Below, in pieces: positions 6,618 through 6,967 of a stretch of 6,967 nucleotides of DNA. A model generated the notes under the pieces. It saw only the letters and a program-made list of their open reading frames with translations. It was not told the origin of the DNA and ran no database searches. This stretch comes from Chloroflexota bacterium (GTDB taxonomy: Bacteria; Chloroflexota; UBA6077; CF-72): contig JAFAWJ010000926.1 of assembly GCA_019242065.1 (NCBI GenBank), positions 1 to 6,967 on the forward strand, given 5' to 3'. The number at the start of each line of letters is the position of its first letter. Positions within the stretch are counted from its first letter, which is position 1. Position numbers and translations under genes: made by a program.

Positions 6618-6967
6618 ATGGTCAAGGCCGCCCCGGATCCGAAGCCGAGCTTGCTGGGATGTGCGATTTTGCAGCGGCTGGCGCGCTCGCCGCTCAGCGG
6701 CTACGAGCTGAAGAAACTGTTCACGACCCCGGTTGGCTACGGCTGGCGGGCCTACGACACGCAGATCTATCGAGAGCTGAAGTCGCTCGAACAGCTGCGA
6801 CTGGTAGAAGGTCAGGTGGAACCCGGTCGCGCTGGCCCGCAGCGCCGCGTGTATCAGCCGACATTGCAAGGACTGCGTGTCCTGCGCGAGTGGCTCGATT
6901 CGCCGCTCGACGAAACCGCGGTGAAAAGCGAGCTGACCATGCGCGTGTGGTCGGTCGACCTGTTTCC
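6618..6967 (+). CDS. PadR-family transcriptional regulator, 3'-truncated
   Basis: The first 116 residues of a PadR-type winged-helix regulator are present and the gene runs off the window. The N-terminal DNA-binding domain is clear: SLLGCAILQRLARSPLSGYELKKLF (residues 11-35), then the recognition-helix region with TQIYRELKSLEQLRLVEGQ (48-66), and the beta-wing GRAGPQRRVYQPTLQGLRVLREW (70-92). PadR proteins are dimeric, usually repressors, and the founding member responds to phenolic acids, which would suit the oxygenases upstream. The ATG at 6618 starts 8 nt after the MetE-like stop. It has only GGAG directly abutting it, a poor Shine-Dalgarno spacing, so coupled translation or a slightly different start (for example TTG 6651) is possible. 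The C-terminal helical or effector domain is missing. Being the last visible gene of the run, it may regulate its own operon; this is inference. Confidence 0.88.
   Translation, partial: MVKAAPDPKPSLLGCAILQRLARSPLSGYELKKLFTTPVGYGWRAYDTQIYRELKSLEQLRLVEGQVEPGRAGPQRRVYQPTLQGLRVLREWLDSPLDETAVKSELTMRVWSVDLF

Overview
The window is about 7 kb of G+C-rich DNA (roughly two-thirds G+C by eye) from a bacterium. It is packed with seven genes, all on the + strand, with gaps or overlaps of only about -23 to +32 nt. The first and last genes run off the window edges. Long open antisense frames and strong third-position G/C bias are typical of high-GC genomes. The gene set suggests an uncultured high-GC soil or water bacterium, perhaps Chloroflexota-like, but Alpha- or Betaproteobacteria cannot be excluded. 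Nothing in the sequence fixes the taxon: no rRNA, tRNA or marker gene is present.

Layout. (1) 1-924: 3' part of a TAXI-family TRAP-transporter solute receptor. (2) 957-2174: class D flavin-dependent monooxygenase of the acyl-CoA-dehydrogenase fold (HsaA/HpaH/DszC-like). (3) 2199-3461: Rieske non-heme iron oxygenase, phthalate-4,5-dioxygenase/vanillate-demethylase type. (4) 3458-4351: TIM-barrel amidohydrolase of the 2-pyrone-4,6-dicarboxylate-lactonase-like group. (5) 4329-5456: cytosolic six-Asp-box beta-propeller (BNR/sialidase-like, YCF48-like). (6) 5464-6609: single-domain cobalamin-independent methionine-synthase-like protein (YxjG/YxjH type) with a complete zinc site. (7) 6618 to the end: PadR-family regulator, cut off by the window edge. 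The only non-coding stretch with any structure is the 32-nt gap before gene 2. It holds a plausible promoter placed so that the transcript would start at or next to the ATG (leaderless), plus an 8-bp palindrome between its two boxes.

How the genes may work together (inference). The receptor would capture an organic acid. The two oxygenases would hydroxylate, dihydroxylate or demethylate it or its products. The amidohydrolase would open a lactone or hydrolyse a C-C or C-N bond. The MetE-like zinc enzyme could transfer a methyl or other carbon group to a thiol, and the PadR protein could sense the substrate. The role of the propeller is unknown. No flavin reductase, ferredoxin reductase, ring-cleavage dioxygenase or TRAP membrane subunit lies in the window, so the pathway is incomplete here and the substrate cannot be named.

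I see no CRISPR array, mobile element, RNA gene or recognisable defence system. The most unusual point is the combination of Asp-box propeller, YxjG-type methyltransferase-like enzyme and two oxygenases in one apparent operon.
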